Notes: generated by a model not told the origin, from the letters alone. Positions 52,820 through 64,000 are shown, counted from the first letter of the stretch. The stretch: DNA of 64,000 bases from Calothrix sp. PCC 7507 (GCF_000316575.1 NC_019682.1:124001-188000); one strand, 5' to 3'. Translations and numbers: made by a program.

Positions 52820-53311
52820 TTACATCTTGGTTGAGATGTCCTCATTGAGATACTGAAGCAATGTGGCGATTTGCTCAAGAGAATAGACATTGATAGCGAG
52901 TTTGGGGATATCCGAGCCATCAAGGAAAGCTATGACTCGATAAGTAATGTAATCTACCCCCAGGAGCCTTTGGATGATGCGTAAAGCCAGTAGTTGATTA
53001 TTACACCGCGATTTGATAAAAGTTTCAATGTCGTCTCTCAATGAGATTTCCACGCCAACCCTACCGGAAAACTTTAGAGCTTCAGAGAAAACAATCCTTG
53101 GCTCCTGAGTGTCTTGAGCCTTAATTAAAGCGTTGAAAAAAGCTGATTTAAAATCATCTGACATCTTGTGCAGTTTAGCTTTACTGCTAGCTAATGCCTC
53201 ATCACTCACATATCCAAAACTAATTTTGGTAGGAATCGGGCATTTTTCTAGAGTAACTTGTGAACCGTAAGCATCACCCAAAAGCTGTTTTCTGCGTTTA
53301 GCTTCTCCCAT
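52820..53311 (-). CDS. Hypothetical protein with MGEAKRRK start
   Basis: 163 residues. Basic start MGEAKRRKQLLGDAYG, seen in many small bacterial proteins, then a mixed alpha/beta body (LKFSGRVGVEISLRDDIETF). No signal, membrane span or catalytic motif. Function unknown. Confidence 0.7.
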   Translation of the reverse strand: MGEAKRRKQLLGDAYGSQVTLEKCPIPTKISFGYVSDEALASSKAKLHKMSDDFKSAFFNALIKAQDTQEPRIVFSEALKFSGRVGVEISLRDDIETFIKSRCNNQLLALRIIQRLLGVDYITYRVIAFLDGSDIPKLAINVYSLEQIATLLQYLNEDISTKM

Positions 53312-53813
53312 ACTTCATCCCCAATTAGCTCTATATATTCAGGTTTATTCCCAAATAAAATCCACTTTAGCAGACGTGATAAAAATTAATTACATCTTGA
53401 TTTTTCCTAATTTAGTTTCTAAAATCAAGCAAAAAAATTAAATATTTAGACATAAGCTTAAGACATAATTCTTTCATTTAATAGACCAATCATGTGTTCC
53501 TCTATTTACATTCTTATAGCAATTTAATTAATGATTGCGACACATGGATTGTCGTTAAGGGTTGGAAAACCCTACGAATGTATCTGTTATCTTCTTTCTT
53601 CAAATCGGTATTACTTATAGCGGGTTTTCGGTCGGATGCAATACAAGCGAGCGAGGGCGGGGAGACTCCGCCCCCTACGGTCTTTGCGATTTAAAACTGT
53701 ATCTCACTGTTCTGAAAACCGCTATATTAATAGATGCCAATCTAAAAAAAATCCCCACCCAGGCTAATGCTTGGATGGGTAACATGAGTTCGTTCAAAAT
53801 AACAGCAAAAGAA
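53312..53813. other. Intergenic region downstream of dnaK
   Basis: Contains a GGGCGGGGAGACTCCGCCCC hairpin (about 53655-53674), flanked by TATAGCGGGTTTTCGGTC and, inverted, TTCTGAAAACCGCTATA, making a dispersed inverted-repeat element (about 53615-53727). Near 53755, CCCACCCAGGCTAATGCTTG followed by GATGGGT makes another hairpin. No gene. Confidence 0.6.
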
Positions 53814-55718
<1,905 letters not shown>

Positions 55719-56313
55719 TTTAAGTGCTGGCTCCGTATAACTACAAATGAATGAATGAGAGTATAAAGGACTAAATTTTGAACCAACTGGTTGAAAAAAG
55801 CAGCCAGTTCAGCATGAATACCTTTGATTTGGTTTTCCTGGGGTCAGAACCCCATACTATGCTGATATATATACTGAAGCTCAGTTGTAGCCAGTCCATG
55901 AAGGAGGGTTTCCCGAACCTCCCTTGGGACGGTTAAACTTAAAGATGTTTCTAGTTGGCTCATCAATTGATTTACTTATACTTTGTCTAATGTATGAGAA
56001 TTAATACTTCCAGCCATTGGGGTGAACCGTAACTTCAAAGTGGTGTTTGCCGTCAAAACCAGGATATAAGTAAGCTAGTAGTCTGTTTCATTAATTTTGT
56101 GGGGCTGTAGAGACGCGAAATTTGACTGGGCTTCTCTACGAGACGCTATCGCGAACGCCCCGCTACGCTAACGTCCCGCTACGAAGACAGCGTCTCTACA
56201 GGGTTTTGATGACAACCTAATCAATCAGAACTTTTGGGACAGATCACTAGTAGTACAATCCCAGTTCACCAGGCTTTGGTAGGGAAAAATCGATTTACTT
56301 GGTTGAATAGGCA
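55719..56313. other. Region upstream of dnaK with a MITE-like element
   Basis: The dnaK promoter should lie in 55720-56000; AACCAACTGGTT (about 55780) and GGGGTCAGAACCCC (about 55840) are small palindromes there. The right part is occupied by the element at 56075-56250. No gene seen. Confidence 0.55.
56075..56250. mobile_element. 176-bp MITE-like element, CTAGTAGTCTGT ends
   Basis: Ends CTAGTAGTCTGT (56075-56086) and ACAGATCACTAG (56239-56250), inverted with two mismatches and like those of the 52181-52296 element. A long inner inverted repeat starts GTAGAGACGC (56107) and ends GCGTCTCTAC (56199). No ORF. Confidence 0.65.
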
Positions 56314-56541
56314 ATGCAAATAACAGTTAAGGTTAAGCCTAATGCAAAACAGCAAAAGATTGAAGAACAATCTGATGGTAGTTTGAACGTACTCTTAAAA
56401 TCCCCACCAGTAGACGGTAAAGCTAATGAAGAGTTAATTAAACTACTAGCTGAGAAATTTAATGTACCAAAATCTAATATCAGAGTTAAGTCTGGTGTGT
56501 CTTCTCGACGAAAGTTAGTAGAAATTCAACTAGATTTCTAG
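56314..56541 (+). CDS. DUF167 (YggU-family) protein
   Basis: 75 residues: [19 protein letters not shown], then [41 protein letters not shown]. The (P)VDGKAN motif defines DUF167. Function unknown; widespread and small. Confidence 0.92.
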   Translation: MQITVKVKPNAKQQKIEEQSDGSLNVLLKSPPVDGKANEELIKLLAEKFNVPKSNIRVKSGVSSRRKLVEIQLDF

Positions 56542-56614
56542 TGCTGATATTTTTTGATTAGTTACCAGGACAAATCTGGTAACTAATTAACCCTGCCTTG
56601 ATGGCATAATCTTG

Positions 56615-57226
56615 TTAATCTTGGTCAATACTTATATATCCTGATTGAGTTTTAACTCGCCCTATCCAAGCTTGAATAGCAGGAAATTGTTTCAAATCAA
56701 ACCCACCTTCATCAGCCACATGGGTGTAAGCAAATAAAGCAATATCAGCGATAGTATAACGCTCTCCCACAAAAAAGGTGCGAGAGGTTAAATGATTTTC
56801 CATCAACCTCAATGCCGCATAACCCTCTGCTTGTTTTTGCTTGATGGCTTGATGATTTTCTTCGGCCTTACCTAAAATAGAGATCCAAAATCTCAATGTG
56901 GCGATGAACGGTTCATGGCTGTATTGTTCAAAAAATAACCATTGCATTACTTGCGCTCGTAAAAAACGGTCATAGGGCAGAAATTCTGTCCCTTCACTCA
57001 GATAGATCAATATAGCATTTGATTCTGCTAGGTATTTACCTGGTGCAATTTCCAAAACTGGAATCTTACCTTGAGGATTTTTACTCAAAAAATCCTGTGT
57101 GCGATTTTCGCCCTTTAAGATGTCAACCTCTACTCTCTCAAAAGGCATACCTAGTTGTGTCAATAAAAGTCGTAACTTGTAGCCATTCCCTGAAGGTAAA
57201 AAATCGTACAATTGCAGCGGTTCCAT
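56615..57226 (-). CDS. Glutathione S-transferase family protein
   Basis: 203 residues. Thioredoxin-like N-terminal domain (YDFLPSGNGYKLRLLLTQLG; cis-Pro and GSH-binding NPQGKIPVLEI and LAESNAILIYLSE), then an all-helical C-terminal domain with the N-capping box in YTIADIALFAYTHVA. Probable detoxification or thiol transfer role. Confidence 0.93.
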   Translation of the reverse strand: MEPLQLYDFLPSGNGYKLRLLLTQLGMPFERVEVDILKGENRTQDFLSKNPQGKIPVLEIAPGKYLAESNAILIYLSEGTEFLPYDRFLRAQVMQWLFFEQYSHEPFIATLRFWISILGKAEENHQAIKQKQAEGYAALRLMENHLTSRTFFVGERYTIADIALFAYTHVADEGGFDLKQFPAIQAWIGRVKTQSGYISIDQD

Positions 57227-57430
57227 GCTAAAAATGTGATGAAGAATATGTTGAAAAATTGGGGTTCAAAATACATTATCTTACCAAATGATTTTTCACA
57301 ACCCGGATATTTTTTGTTTATATTCAGCATCTTAATCTTAGAAAGAATTATCTGAGAAAATAAAAAATAAAAGGACGATTTTTTCTGGTATTCAAATGTT
57401 TAATTTTAATCCCTGGTCAAAAATAAAAAT

Positions 57431-58117
57431 ATGTGTGGAAGATTTACTTTAAAACAGCCAGCAGCGTCGATAGCTCAGGCTTTTCATGTAGATTCAGTAC
57501 CTGATTTAACACCGCAATACAACATTGCACCTACGCAAATGGTGATAACAGTGTTACATCACGTTGAAAGCAACAAGCGTGAATTTCAGCAATTGCGTTG
57601 GGGGTTGATCCCCTCATGGGCGAAAGATGTAGCGATCGCCTCAAAGCTGATTAATGCCAGATCGGAAACTGTTGCCGAAAAACCCTCTTTTCGTGCTGCT
57701 TTTCGCCGTCGTCGCTGTTTAGTAGTAGCTGATGGCTTTTATGAGTGGCAACGGCAACCAGGCAAGAAGCAGCCGTTTTATTTTAGTCTTCAAGATGGAC
57801 AACCATTTGGCTTTGCCGGTTTATGGGAAAGATGGCAATCTCCTTCAGGAGAAGAAATAACCTCTTGCACAATTTTGACAACAACAGCTAACGAATTATT
57901 ACAACCAATTCATGACCGAATGCCAGTGATTGTGGCTCCAAAGGATTACAATTTATGGTTAGACCCCCAAATGCAAACACCTGAAACTCTACAGCAGCTC
58001 TTGCTTCCTTATCCAGCCCAAGCAATGACTGCTTACCCAGTTAACACCTTAGTGAATAACTCTCAACACAATACCCCAGAATGCATCATCCCAGTCGGCG
58101 AGAAGATTACCCCATAA
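57431..58117 (+). CDS. SRAP (HMCES/YedK-type) abasic-site protein
   Basis: 228 residues beginning MCGRFTL; Cys2 forms the covalent link with abasic sites in DNA. Other family motifs: PQYNIAPTQMV, RWGLIPSWAKD, NARSETVAEKPSFR, CLVVADGFYEWQ and HDRMPVIV (His). Protects abasic sites in single-stranded DNA. Confidence 0.95.
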   Translation: MCGRFTLKQPAASIAQAFHVDSVPDLTPQYNIAPTQMVITVLHHVESNKREFQQLRWGLIPSWAKDVAIASKLINARSETVAEKPSFRAAFRRRRCLVVADGFYEWQRQPGKKQPFYFSLQDGQPFGFAGLWERWQSPSGEEITSCTILTTTANELLQPIHDRMPVIVAPKDYNLWLDPQMQTPETLQQLLLPYPAQAMTAYPVNTLVNNSQHNTPECIIPVGEKITP

Positions 58118-58285
58118 ATCAGTTAAATTAACTATTGAGTGTATTGGGAATGGGGCATAGGGAATAGGGCATGGGGCATGGGAAGATGGGGAAGATGGCG
58201 GAGATGAGGGAGAAATAACTCTTGACAAATGACAAATACCTCGGCTCCGCTCGGTACAAGTGACCAATGACCAATAGAAGCAAAT

Positions 58286-58807
58286 ATGCCAAGAACACAG
58301 AAAAACGACAACTTTATTGACAAATCTTTTACAGTGATGGCAGATATCATCCTGAAGATACTACCTGCTAATAAAAAAGCCAAAGAAGCTTTTGTCTATT
58401 ACCGGGATGGCATGTCAGCACAGGCAGAAGGCGAATATGCCGAAGCTTTAGATTATTATGAAGAAGCACTCACACTAGAAGAAGATTCTAACGATCGCGG
58501 TTATATCTTTTACAATATGGGCTTGATCCATGCCAGTAATGGCGACCATGAAAAGGCTCTAGAACTCTATCACCAGGCACTGGAATTAAACCCACGTCTA
58601 CCCCAAGCGCTAAATAACATAGCTGTGATTTATCACTACAAGGGCGAAAAGGCTAAGGAAGATGGTGATAACGATGCTGGCGAGGCGCTATTTGACCAAG
58701 CGGCAGATTATTGGGTGAGAGCAATTCGTCTGGCTCCCAATAACTACATTGAAGCCCAAAATTGGCTGAAAACTACTGGACGAGTGCAAATTGACGTGTT
58801 CTTTTAG
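58286..58807 (+). CDS. ycf3: Photosystem I assembly protein Ycf3
   Basis: 173 residues, the normal length. TPR repeats: [40 protein letters not shown] and [19 protein letters not shown]. Chaperones photosystem I subunits at the thylakoid. Followed by gatC, 77 bp downstream across an STRR-like GTCCAGAGTCC block. Confidence 0.96.
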   Translation: MPRTQKNDNFIDKSFTVMADIILKILPANKKAKEAFVYYRDGMSAQAEGEYAEALDYYEEALTLEEDSNDRGYIFYNMGLIHASNGDHEKALELYHQALELNPRLPQALNNIAVIYHYKGEKAKEDGDNDAGEALFDQAADYWVRAIRLAPNNYIEAQNWLKTTGRVQIDVFF

Positions 58808-58860
58808 TCCAGAGTCAAAAGTCCGGAGTCCAGAGTCCAGAGTCAAAAGTAATGACCCTT
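58808..58860. repeat. STRR-like block between ycf3 and gatC
   Basis: AGTCCAGAGTCAAAAGTCC, GGAGTCCAGAGTCCAGAGTC: tandem heptads like those in the hupSL spacer, filling most of the gap. Confidence 0.7.
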
Positions 58861-58884
58861 AACCCTTGACCTTTAACAAAAACT

Positions 58885-59175
58885 ATGATTGATCGTGAGC
58901 AAGTTCATAAAGTAGCGCTTCTCGCTCGTTTAGAATTGACACCAGAAGAGGAGGAGCAATTTACTAACCAGCTAGGAAGTATTCTAGATTATATCGAGCA
59001 GCTAAGTGAACTAGATGTCAGTAACGTAGCGCCAACAACACGAGCAATTGATCTCAGCAATATCACTCGCAAGGATGAGCTACAACCTTATTCTGACAGA
59101 GAAGCCATCCTCAAGAGTGCGCCTGAGCAGGAAGGTGAATTTTTCAAAGTGCCCAAAATCCTCAACGCTGAGTAA
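58885..59175 (+). CDS. gatC: Asp-tRNA(Asn)/Glu-tRNA(Gln) amidotransferase subunit C
   Basis: 96 residues. [39 protein letters not shown] and [20 protein letters not shown] are the GatC consensus. It stabilises the GatA amidase in making Gln-tRNA. Encoded apart from gatA and gatB. Confidence 0.95.
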   Translation: MIDREQVHKVALLARLELTPEEEEQFTNQLGSILDYIEQLSELDVSNVAPTTRAIDLSNITRKDELQPYSDREAILKSAPEQEGEFFKVPKILNAE

Positions 59176-59443
59176 TCTACTGAAGTATGAAGTCTGAGGT
59201 ATGAAGTCTGAAGTATCAGGTTATGGAAGTGGTACGAAATAATCTGTGTACCAAGAAATTGGTTTTTTATACTTTATCCTCAATACTTCATACCTCGTTG
59301 TCCTAGTAGGCTAAGGCACAAATAAACTACCGATTACAAAACGCCCAAATGCTTACTGTACAGGTTTATGCATTTCATCCTAGCCTGCGGCAAGCCGCTC
59401 CGCGTCTACATACTTCAGACTTCAGACTTCAGACTTCTTTGTA
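59176..59443. repeat. Inverted STRR arms flanking a gap
   Basis: GAAGTATGAAGTCTG heptads (about 59181-59213) face CTTCAGACTTCAGACTTC (about 59408-59436), so the two arms are inverted about 200 bp apart. Between them are CATACTTCAT-like bits and GCGGCAAGCCGCTCCGCGTC. No gene. Confidence 0.6.
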
Positions 59444-59794
59444 CTAGCCTACTGTGACTTGGTCAGTGGCGACCTCGGTAGCGCCGTTAACCCCGTTAGC
59501 AATCTCTACTAATTGATTCAGACTATCTTGACTAGGAACTTTTCCTTTCAAAACTACTGTAGTTCCCAACTGAGCGACATAAACGGTATCAATATCAGTG
59601 ACGCGAGAATCTTCGTCAAAAGCAAGAGCAACTCTTTTTGCTAAACCACTTTGATCATATTCTCCACTTAGTCCTACTCGCTCAGGAGGAATGGTTTCAC
59701 CGTCAGAGGATTGTTCAGCAACTAAGGTTGCACTGGGATTAACTTCAGCATCCGCTGGCTTTTCCTGTCCAAAGAGTCTTTGTAACCAACCCAT
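59444..59794 (-). CDS. BON-domain protein
   Basis: 116 residues. A 50-residue variable start (MGWLQRLFGQEKPADAEVNP) and then a BON domain: LAKRVALAFDEDSRVTDIDT, VVLKGKVPSQDSLNQLVEIA, GATEVATDQVTV. BON domains bind lipids or link to LysM. Cytoplasmic here, since no signal peptide is seen. Confidence 0.9.
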   Translation of the reverse strand: MGWLQRLFGQEKPADAEVNPSATLVAEQSSDGETIPPERVGLSGEYDQSGLAKRVALAFDEDSRVTDIDTVYVAQLGTTVVLKGKVPSQDSLNQLVEIANGVNGATEVATDQVTVG

Positions 59795-60405
59795 AACAGT
59801 AAGTTCTCCAATAGGAAATATTGAAATTACACAAGTAGTCTACCGTGGCTTGGACTTAGATCATAGTGGGTTAGATCCCAACGGCAAGGTAAAAAAATTT
59901 TTTCGGGCGATCGCACCCAGCATAAATAGTATTTATACCGTCATAACAGAAGACTAGACTTAGGATACACTGGCTTTTGAATGTACGTGAGGTGGGTCAG
60001 CAACCTCATGTGCTGCTGTTAAGTTCTTCCCTGCTATCGTATAGTATTTAGCTCTAGGGGACTTAACTCAAATCTACCAAAGGTAAATTTGATGCTCAGT
60101 TATTGCAATGCTAATCTTCTAGAAAGATTGATAAATAGGCATTTTATGCATTTCTACATACTCTGGCTATATTAGTTTCGTAAGCCGAGAGTACACGCAA
60201 AATGTTGCTTTGGCAGAGAAAAGTATAGTTTTTGCTTTTTAAACTTGCATCTTAATTGTTTTCATTTTTATCTATCTGCCTTACCAGATAAGCAGATTCA
60301 GTTAATATCTAAGCATGTTTTACTATTTAATTGCTGACCCCGACCTGCTAGATACTTTGGTATTGATTTTATTCCGTTCAATAGCTTTTAGCCCTTATCG
60401 CTCCC
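59795..60405. other. Intergenic region
   Basis: Mostly AT-rich with one HIP1-type octamer near 59910. It must hold the promoters of the divergent BON and chorismate-lyase-like genes. A strong CTACCAAAGGTAAATTTG repeat-like pair is near 60075. No gene or RNA recognised. Confidence 0.5.
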
Positions 60406-60918
60406 ATGCTGACCCATCACCGCAAGCCCGTGTGCTTATCACTCATTTCCACCGACCTACCAGTCTGGTCTGTTGTTGAAACTGCCGGGACATTATATCA
60501 AAAAGATACTGACCGATTCCATTTACTGTTGACCGCACCACCTCTAATTAGTTGCGAAATAGCAAGTTCTCTGAGTCCAGAGGACACGCTTCTTCAGAAC
60601 AGTAACAAAGCTTACGCTCCCAGCAGTCCCAGGATTTTGTGGCTGGAGATTTCCCCTTATCGGGTAATCATGACCATGCAAGGTAATGCTCAAGTAAGTT
60701 ACCGTCACTTTTGGGAACATGGTGTTTATGGTATTAGCCGTTATTGGTTGCCAACTGAGTCATTGCAACCAAATGATCCCATTCGCCTACGTAATTTTAC
60801 TACGGCTATGACGCTCAGTGGACACCCTCTGCCAGAGCATTTACGGTTGGAATACGAGTTGTGGGCAGAAAAAGTCCAACTGGGACGCTACATTCTCAAT
60901 TTAGAAATTAAGCATTAA
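60406..60918 (+). CDS. Chorismate pyruvate-lyase family protein
   Basis: 170 residues. SSPRILWLEISPYRVIMTM and YGISRYWLPTESLQ belong to the DUF98/UbiC-like lyase family found in cyanobacteria, where it makes 4-hydroxybenzoate from chorismate. The terminal Glu of LRLEYELWAEK aligns with the family catalytic Glu region. Assigned from family resemblance. Confidence 0.8.
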   Translation: MLTHHRKPVCLSLISTDLPVWSVVETAGTLYQKDTDRFHLLLTAPPLISCEIASSLSPEDTLLQNSNKAYAPSSPRILWLEISPYRVIMTMQGNAQVSYRHFWEHGVYGISRYWLPTESLQPNDPIRLRNFTTAMTLSGHPLPEHLRLEYELWAEKVQLGRYILNLEIKH

Positions 60919-61065
60919 TTACCTGGGAAGAGGGGGAAGACAAGAGGAATAAACAATCCCCAATCCCTAATCTCCTTGAAAATACCAATAAGTTAGAGAC
61001 GAGATACATGTATCTCGTCTCTAGATTTGTTAAAGGTTGTGATCTTAAAAATTTAAATTCAGTTT

Positions 61066-61281
61066 CTACAAACTCGCCAGAAGACCTATAACGCCGTGTC
61101 CTGTAACAACTTCTAAGGCGATGAGCGAAACAAACCCAATCATTGCTAAACGACCATTGAGGAGTTCTGCATAGGGAGTAAAACCAGTGCGATCGCCTTG
61201 CTCATCTACATATACTTTAGGCTCGATCGCAAAGTTGTTCAATAGACCTTGATCGTCAATAATGGCTGAGTTTGTACGCAT
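61066..61281 (-). CDS. High-light-inducible (Hli/SCP) protein
   Basis: 71 residues from the ATG giving [12 protein letters not shown]; a longer frame to 61362 adds an unlikely hydrophobic start. The single transmembrane helix carries the chlorophyll-binding [20 protein letters not shown] (ExxNxRxAM). Thylakoid protein that binds pigment and protects photosystems under stress. Confidence 0.93.
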   Translation of the reverse strand: MRTNSAIIDDQGLLNNFAIEPKVYVDEQGDRTGFTPYAELLNGRLAMIGFVSLIALEVVTGHGVIGLLASL

Positions 61282-61416
61282 GGGTTTTTCTCGCTTTTTT
61301 TCTCTTATGTAAAGAAGTGTAACAAGTAAATTAATTTTTGTAAAGTATCTGAGTCTAGCCAAAGGTATATGATGATCGATTGAGTTTCATAGCCAGTTTC
61401 CACCTGAAGAAAGCCA

Positions 61417-62139
61417 ATGCATCGATTCCGAGTAGAGGTTATTGCCAAAACCCCAAACCCGCAGCAAGTAATTTATGCTGCGATGCACCAAGACTATACC
61501 GACGCATTCGTTTATGACGAAAAAGACTCATGGCCCTCGGAGTCACAATGCGGCGAAGTGATTGTGAAGCGGCTACTAGCAGGAGAACGAGGACACTACG
61601 GTCCCTTGGAACATCCCCAGATCGTTTTCAACTGCGGTTACTTTCCCCACAGCGTCATGCAACAAGCTCGTACGCATCGAGTAGGCGTATCATTTGATGT
61701 GCAGTCTTTTAGATATACGGGAAACCAATTTATTGATGTAGTAGATGGAAAGAAAGATATAGAAGATGTTGTCTATCTCCGTCCTGTTGGCTATTACACA
61801 GATAGACAAGGCAAAAAATATTACTATTCACCAGAGCAAAGAGCAGCAGATTTGCAATGGTGTCTAGAAGCAGCTAGACGATATAAAGCTGATTTTGAAG
61901 GGGGAATGTCGGAAGAACACGCCAGGGGTAAAGTCCCGTTTGATTATCGTCAGCATTTTATTGTTAGCTTTAATCTCAGGTCATTCTTGCATTTTTGTGA
62001 CTTGAGAAATAAGAAAGACGCTCAACTGGAAATTCAAAAGTTATGTGAATTGATGTGGCCTCATTTTGGAGAGTGGGCACCAGCGATCGCCCAATGGTAT
62101 GAGAAGCAGCGTTTAGGTAGAGCGAGATTGGCCCCTTAA
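61417..62139 (+). CDS. thyX: FAD-dependent thymidylate synthase ThyX
   Basis: 240 residues. Signature RTHRVGVSFDVQSFRYTG (the RHRxxSxxxxSxRY-like motif), HYGPLEHPQIVF and FNLRSFLHFCDLR. Makes dTMP from dUMP using FAD and methylene-tetrahydrofolate. Alone in its direction, 55 bp after the Hli promoter region. Confidence 0.96.
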   Translation: MHRFRVEVIAKTPNPQQVIYAAMHQDYTDAFVYDEKDSWPSESQCGEVIVKRLLAGERGHYGPLEHPQIVFNCGYFPHSVMQQARTHRVGVSFDVQSFRYTGNQFIDVVDGKKDIEDVVYLRPVGYYTDRQGKKYYYSPEQRAADLQWCLEAARRYKADFEGGMSEEHARGKVPFDYRQHFIVSFNLRSFLHFCDLRNKKDAQLEIQKLCELMWPHFGEWAPAIAQWYEKQRLGRARLAP

Positions 62140-62233
62140 TTGATCAGCAGGAGAAAAAAAGATTTTTGGGTATGATTGAGAGCGATCGCTCTTGGTAAAA
62201 TTGAGATACGAATCAAGTATCAGAAACAGGTGA

Positions 62234-62290
62234 ATGGCTAAAGACCGCTTTCATGATGCAGTTAGAGTAGCTCAATTAGTATGGCTGTAG
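62234..62290 (+). pseudogene. xisH remnant
   Basis: MAKDRFHDAVR at the start matches the XisH N-terminus, followed by VAQLVWL and a TAG. XisH proteins are about 140 residues, so nearly all of the gene is deleted, and its short frame overlaps the xisI start. The partner xisI is intact. Confidence 0.55.
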
Positions 62291-62613
62291 ACCAGTATCG
62301 TCAAATTATCCAACAATTAATTCTAGAACGGGCAAATAGAGGTTTATCCCAAGAGGGAATGGAAACACAAGCCGTTCTAGATACAGAGCATGACCACTAT
62401 CTCTTGCTACATACCGGGTGGCGCGGGAATCGTCGGACACATGGATGCAGCCTGCATCTCGATATCAAAGACGGTAAAATCTGGATTCAACATGATGGCA
62501 CAGAAGTCGGGATGGCGACACAACTCCTTGAACTGGGTGTACCAAAAGAAAATATTGTTTTGGCGTTTCACTCTCCTTATATGCGCCAATTTACAGAGTT
62601 TGCGATCAATTGA
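62281..62613 (+). CDS. xisI: XisI-family protein
   Basis: 110 residues: YRQIIQQLILERANRGLSQE, HYLLLHTGWRGNRRTHGCSL, HLDIKDGKIWIQHDGTEVG, LELGVPKENIVLAFH. This is the XisI family (named for control of fdxN element excision), which is very often paired with XisH in cyanobacteria. The paired gene is a remnant here, so XisI is an orphan; actual function unsettled. Confidence 0.9.
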   Translation: MAVDQYRQIIQQLILERANRGLSQEGMETQAVLDTEHDHYLLLHTGWRGNRRTHGCSLHLDIKDGKIWIQHDGTEVGMATQLLELGVPKENIVLAFHSPYMRQFTEFAIN

Positions 62614-62689
62614 GTTGTGCGATTGAGCGATCGCCCTCAATTTTGGAGAGGTAAACTGGCGTTGGCGATCGCTGTTGTGATCATTAAGC

Positions 62690-64000
62690 TCAAAACTGCC
62701 AAGAAACTGTTCCTTGTACTGTAAAAGGCTGTCCGTAGTACACACGATTACCTAGCGAACTTTCAAAATAATCTACGTCAAATAGATTTTTGAAATTGAG
62801 GGCGACTCTGAATTGATCGCGTTTATAGAAAATAGATGCATCAGTCCGAAAATAGCTAGGCACAGTATAGGTATTGTTAAAATCAACGCGATCGCCCACA
62901 AAAAACAAGCCAATTCCCGCCCCTAAGCCTTGCAAATCGCCTTTTTGAATTTCGTAGCTTGTCCACAAGTTAAAAGAGTGATTTGCGCTATTCGACAATC
63001 GGCTTCCAGGGGTCAATGTATTATCTTTAGTAACACGGGCATCAATATAAGCATAGCCCGCAAAAATATTCCATCCCGGTAAAACTTCACCCGCCAGATT
63101 CAGTTCAACCCCTCGGCTATTCTGCTCACCAACTTGGATGGAAAAGTTCGGTCTATTGGGGTCTTCTGTCGTCACATTAGTACGGGTCAAATCAAACAAG
63201 GACAGGGTTGCGGAAAGGCGATCGTTCAAATCTGCCTTTACCCCAACCTCATACTGATTACCACGTTCTGGCTTGAAGGAAGAGTCAACACCAAAAAAGT
63301 AGGAGCCACCTGGTGGAGTAAATGAACTTGTGTAACTGGTATAGAGAGAGATCGCAGGGATGGGTTGATAGACAATCCCAATGCGAGGACTGAATGCACT
63401 ATCAGTCCCACTGCTCTCTGTGTTACTGATTAAATCTTCATATTTTCGATCAATAAAGTCAAACCGCCCACCCAATAAAAACTTCAAGTTATCTGTCAGT
63501 GCTACTTGGTCTTGCAGATAAATTCCTAATGAGTTTGTCTGCTGTCGAACCGCAAAAGAAGAAGGGACTTTTGTTCCTCGCGGTTGACCATATACAGGAT
63601 TGAAGATATCAATTGATTCTGCCTCGAATTCATTAATTGCTGGATTGAAGTTGTCAAAGCGATTTAAATCAAATCCAAATAGTAGCTGATGCTGAATTGA
63701 ACCTGTGGAGAACTTCCCGATCAGATTGGTCGTCATCGCATAATTTCTATTTTCAGAAGATCCTTCTGAAGCTGATCGCCTCCAAGTGCGATTATCTGGT
63801 TCTAAACCATTAGAATCGGTGCGGCGTTGAAAAAGATCACGAAATGCAAACGTAAACGCATTGTTTATCGACCAGTTTTCGTCAAATTTGTGGTCTAGTC
63901 GGTATCCCAGCCTGAAAATTGTCTGCTCAAAAGTATCAGAAGGTTCAGTCAGGTTGAGGGTGCGGGATACTTTCCCGTTTGGGTTAGGTAATACACTACC
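62690..64000 (-). CDS. TonB-dependent siderophore receptor, C-terminal part
   Basis: The open frame continues to the window end, so about 437 C-terminal residues are visible and the plug domain is outside. Beta-barrel features: FNLWTSYEIQKGDLQGLGAG, TYTVPSYFRTDASIFYKRDQ, VALNFKNLFDVDYFES and the terminal aromatic (VQGTVSWQF). Family of ferrichrome/ferric-siderophore receptors of the outer membrane, energised by TonB. Confidence 0.93.
   Translation of the reverse strand, partial: GSVLPNPNGKVSRTLNLTEPSDTFEQTIFRLGYRLDHKFDENWSINNAFTFAFRDLFQRRTDSNGLEPDNRTWRRSASEGSSENRNYAMTTNLIGKFSTGSIQHQLLFGFDLNRFDNFNPAINEFEAESIDIFNPVYGQPRGTKVPSSFAVRQQTNSLGIYLQDQVALTDNLKFLLGGRFDFIDRKYEDLISNTESSGTDSAFSPRIGIVYQPIPAISLYTSYTSSFTPPGGSYFFGVDSSFKPERGNQYEVGVKADLNDRLSATLSLFDLTRTNVTTEDPNRPNFSIQVGEQNSRGVELNLAGEVLPGWNIFAGYAYIDARVTKDNTLTPGSRLSNSANHSFNLWTSYEIQKGDLQGLGAGIGLFFVGDRVDFNNTYTVPSYFRTDASIFYKRDQFRVALNFKNLFDVDYFESSLGNRVYYGQPFTVQGTVSWQF

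Noticed and set aside
57227-57430. Possible extra gene between GST and SRAP genes
   Set aside because: AT-rich, no frame of useful length on either strand.

Overview
The window comes from a filamentous, heterocyst-forming cyanobacterium of the Nostoc/Anabaena/Trichormus type. The evidence is the gene set (uptake hydrogenase hupSL with an extended hyp operon, the heterocyst regulator cnfR/patB beside a nif-type ferredoxin and a cox2-type oxidase, ycf3, a high-light-inducible protein, thyX), the very frequent HIP1 octamer GCGATCGC, and the dense load of heptameric short tandem repeats (STRR), palindromic dispersed repeats and MITE-like elements typical of these genomes.

Layout. 1-300: end of a PIN/DUF104-type toxin-antitoxin pair. 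433-3081: hupL and hupS on the minus strand; hupL is uninterrupted. 4126-15234: plus-strand maturation operon with TPR protein, two tiny membrane proteins, Nfu-Rieske fusion, NHL protein, hypF, hypC, hypD, a tautomerase, a VOC protein, hypE, hypA, hypB. 15350-16720: a dispersed repeat split by a complete IS, whose right junction was then hit by a 132-bp MITE. 17-21 kb: an LLM-class oxidoreductase and small unknown proteins. 21.4-25.1 kb: cysK, a formylglycine-generating-enzyme-fold protein that looks like a diversity-generating retroelement target, an unknown helical protein and a 21-bp tandem repeat. 25.3-35 kb: a diazotrophy/heterocyst block (ArsC-like nitrogenase-associated protein, cupin, TPR protein, coxBAC, ferredoxin, cnfR). 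35-39 kb: Uma2 nuclease, an internally deleted AAA ATPase, a P-loop kinase/WYL pair and a hairpin-forming 62/63-bp tandem repeat. 39.8-48.9 kb: a type III-B CRISPR-Cas locus (17-repeat array, HD-less cas10, cmr3, cmr4, cmr5, a double-RAMP protein, a CARF-HEPN effector). 49-53.5 kb: flavoprotein plus ferredoxin, decayed toxin genes, a small secreted protein. 53.8-62.2 kb: housekeeping genes (dnaK, DUF167, GST, SRAP, ycf3, gatC, BON, chorismate lyase-like, Hli, thyX). 62.2-64 kb: xisH remnant with xisI, and the C-terminal part of a TonB-dependent receptor.

How it works together. HupSL recycles H2 made by nitrogenase; HypABCDEF build its NiFe(CN)2CO centre, and the five genes ahead of hypF are candidates for helping the Fe-S small subunit. 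CnfR, the nif-type ferredoxin and the cox2-type oxidase (O2 removal) belong to the same heterocyst physiology. The CRISPR locus has what is needed for RNA-guided targeting and cyclic-oligoadenylate signalling to a HEPN RNase, but no cas1, cas2 or cas6 is visible here.

The most notable signals are the DGR-like variable region in the FGE-fold gene, the compact Cmr locus with its double-RAMP subunit and a leader-side repeat mutation that seems to have been propagated, the two-type tandem hairpin array beside it, and repeated cases of dispersed repeats being absorbed into coding sequence.
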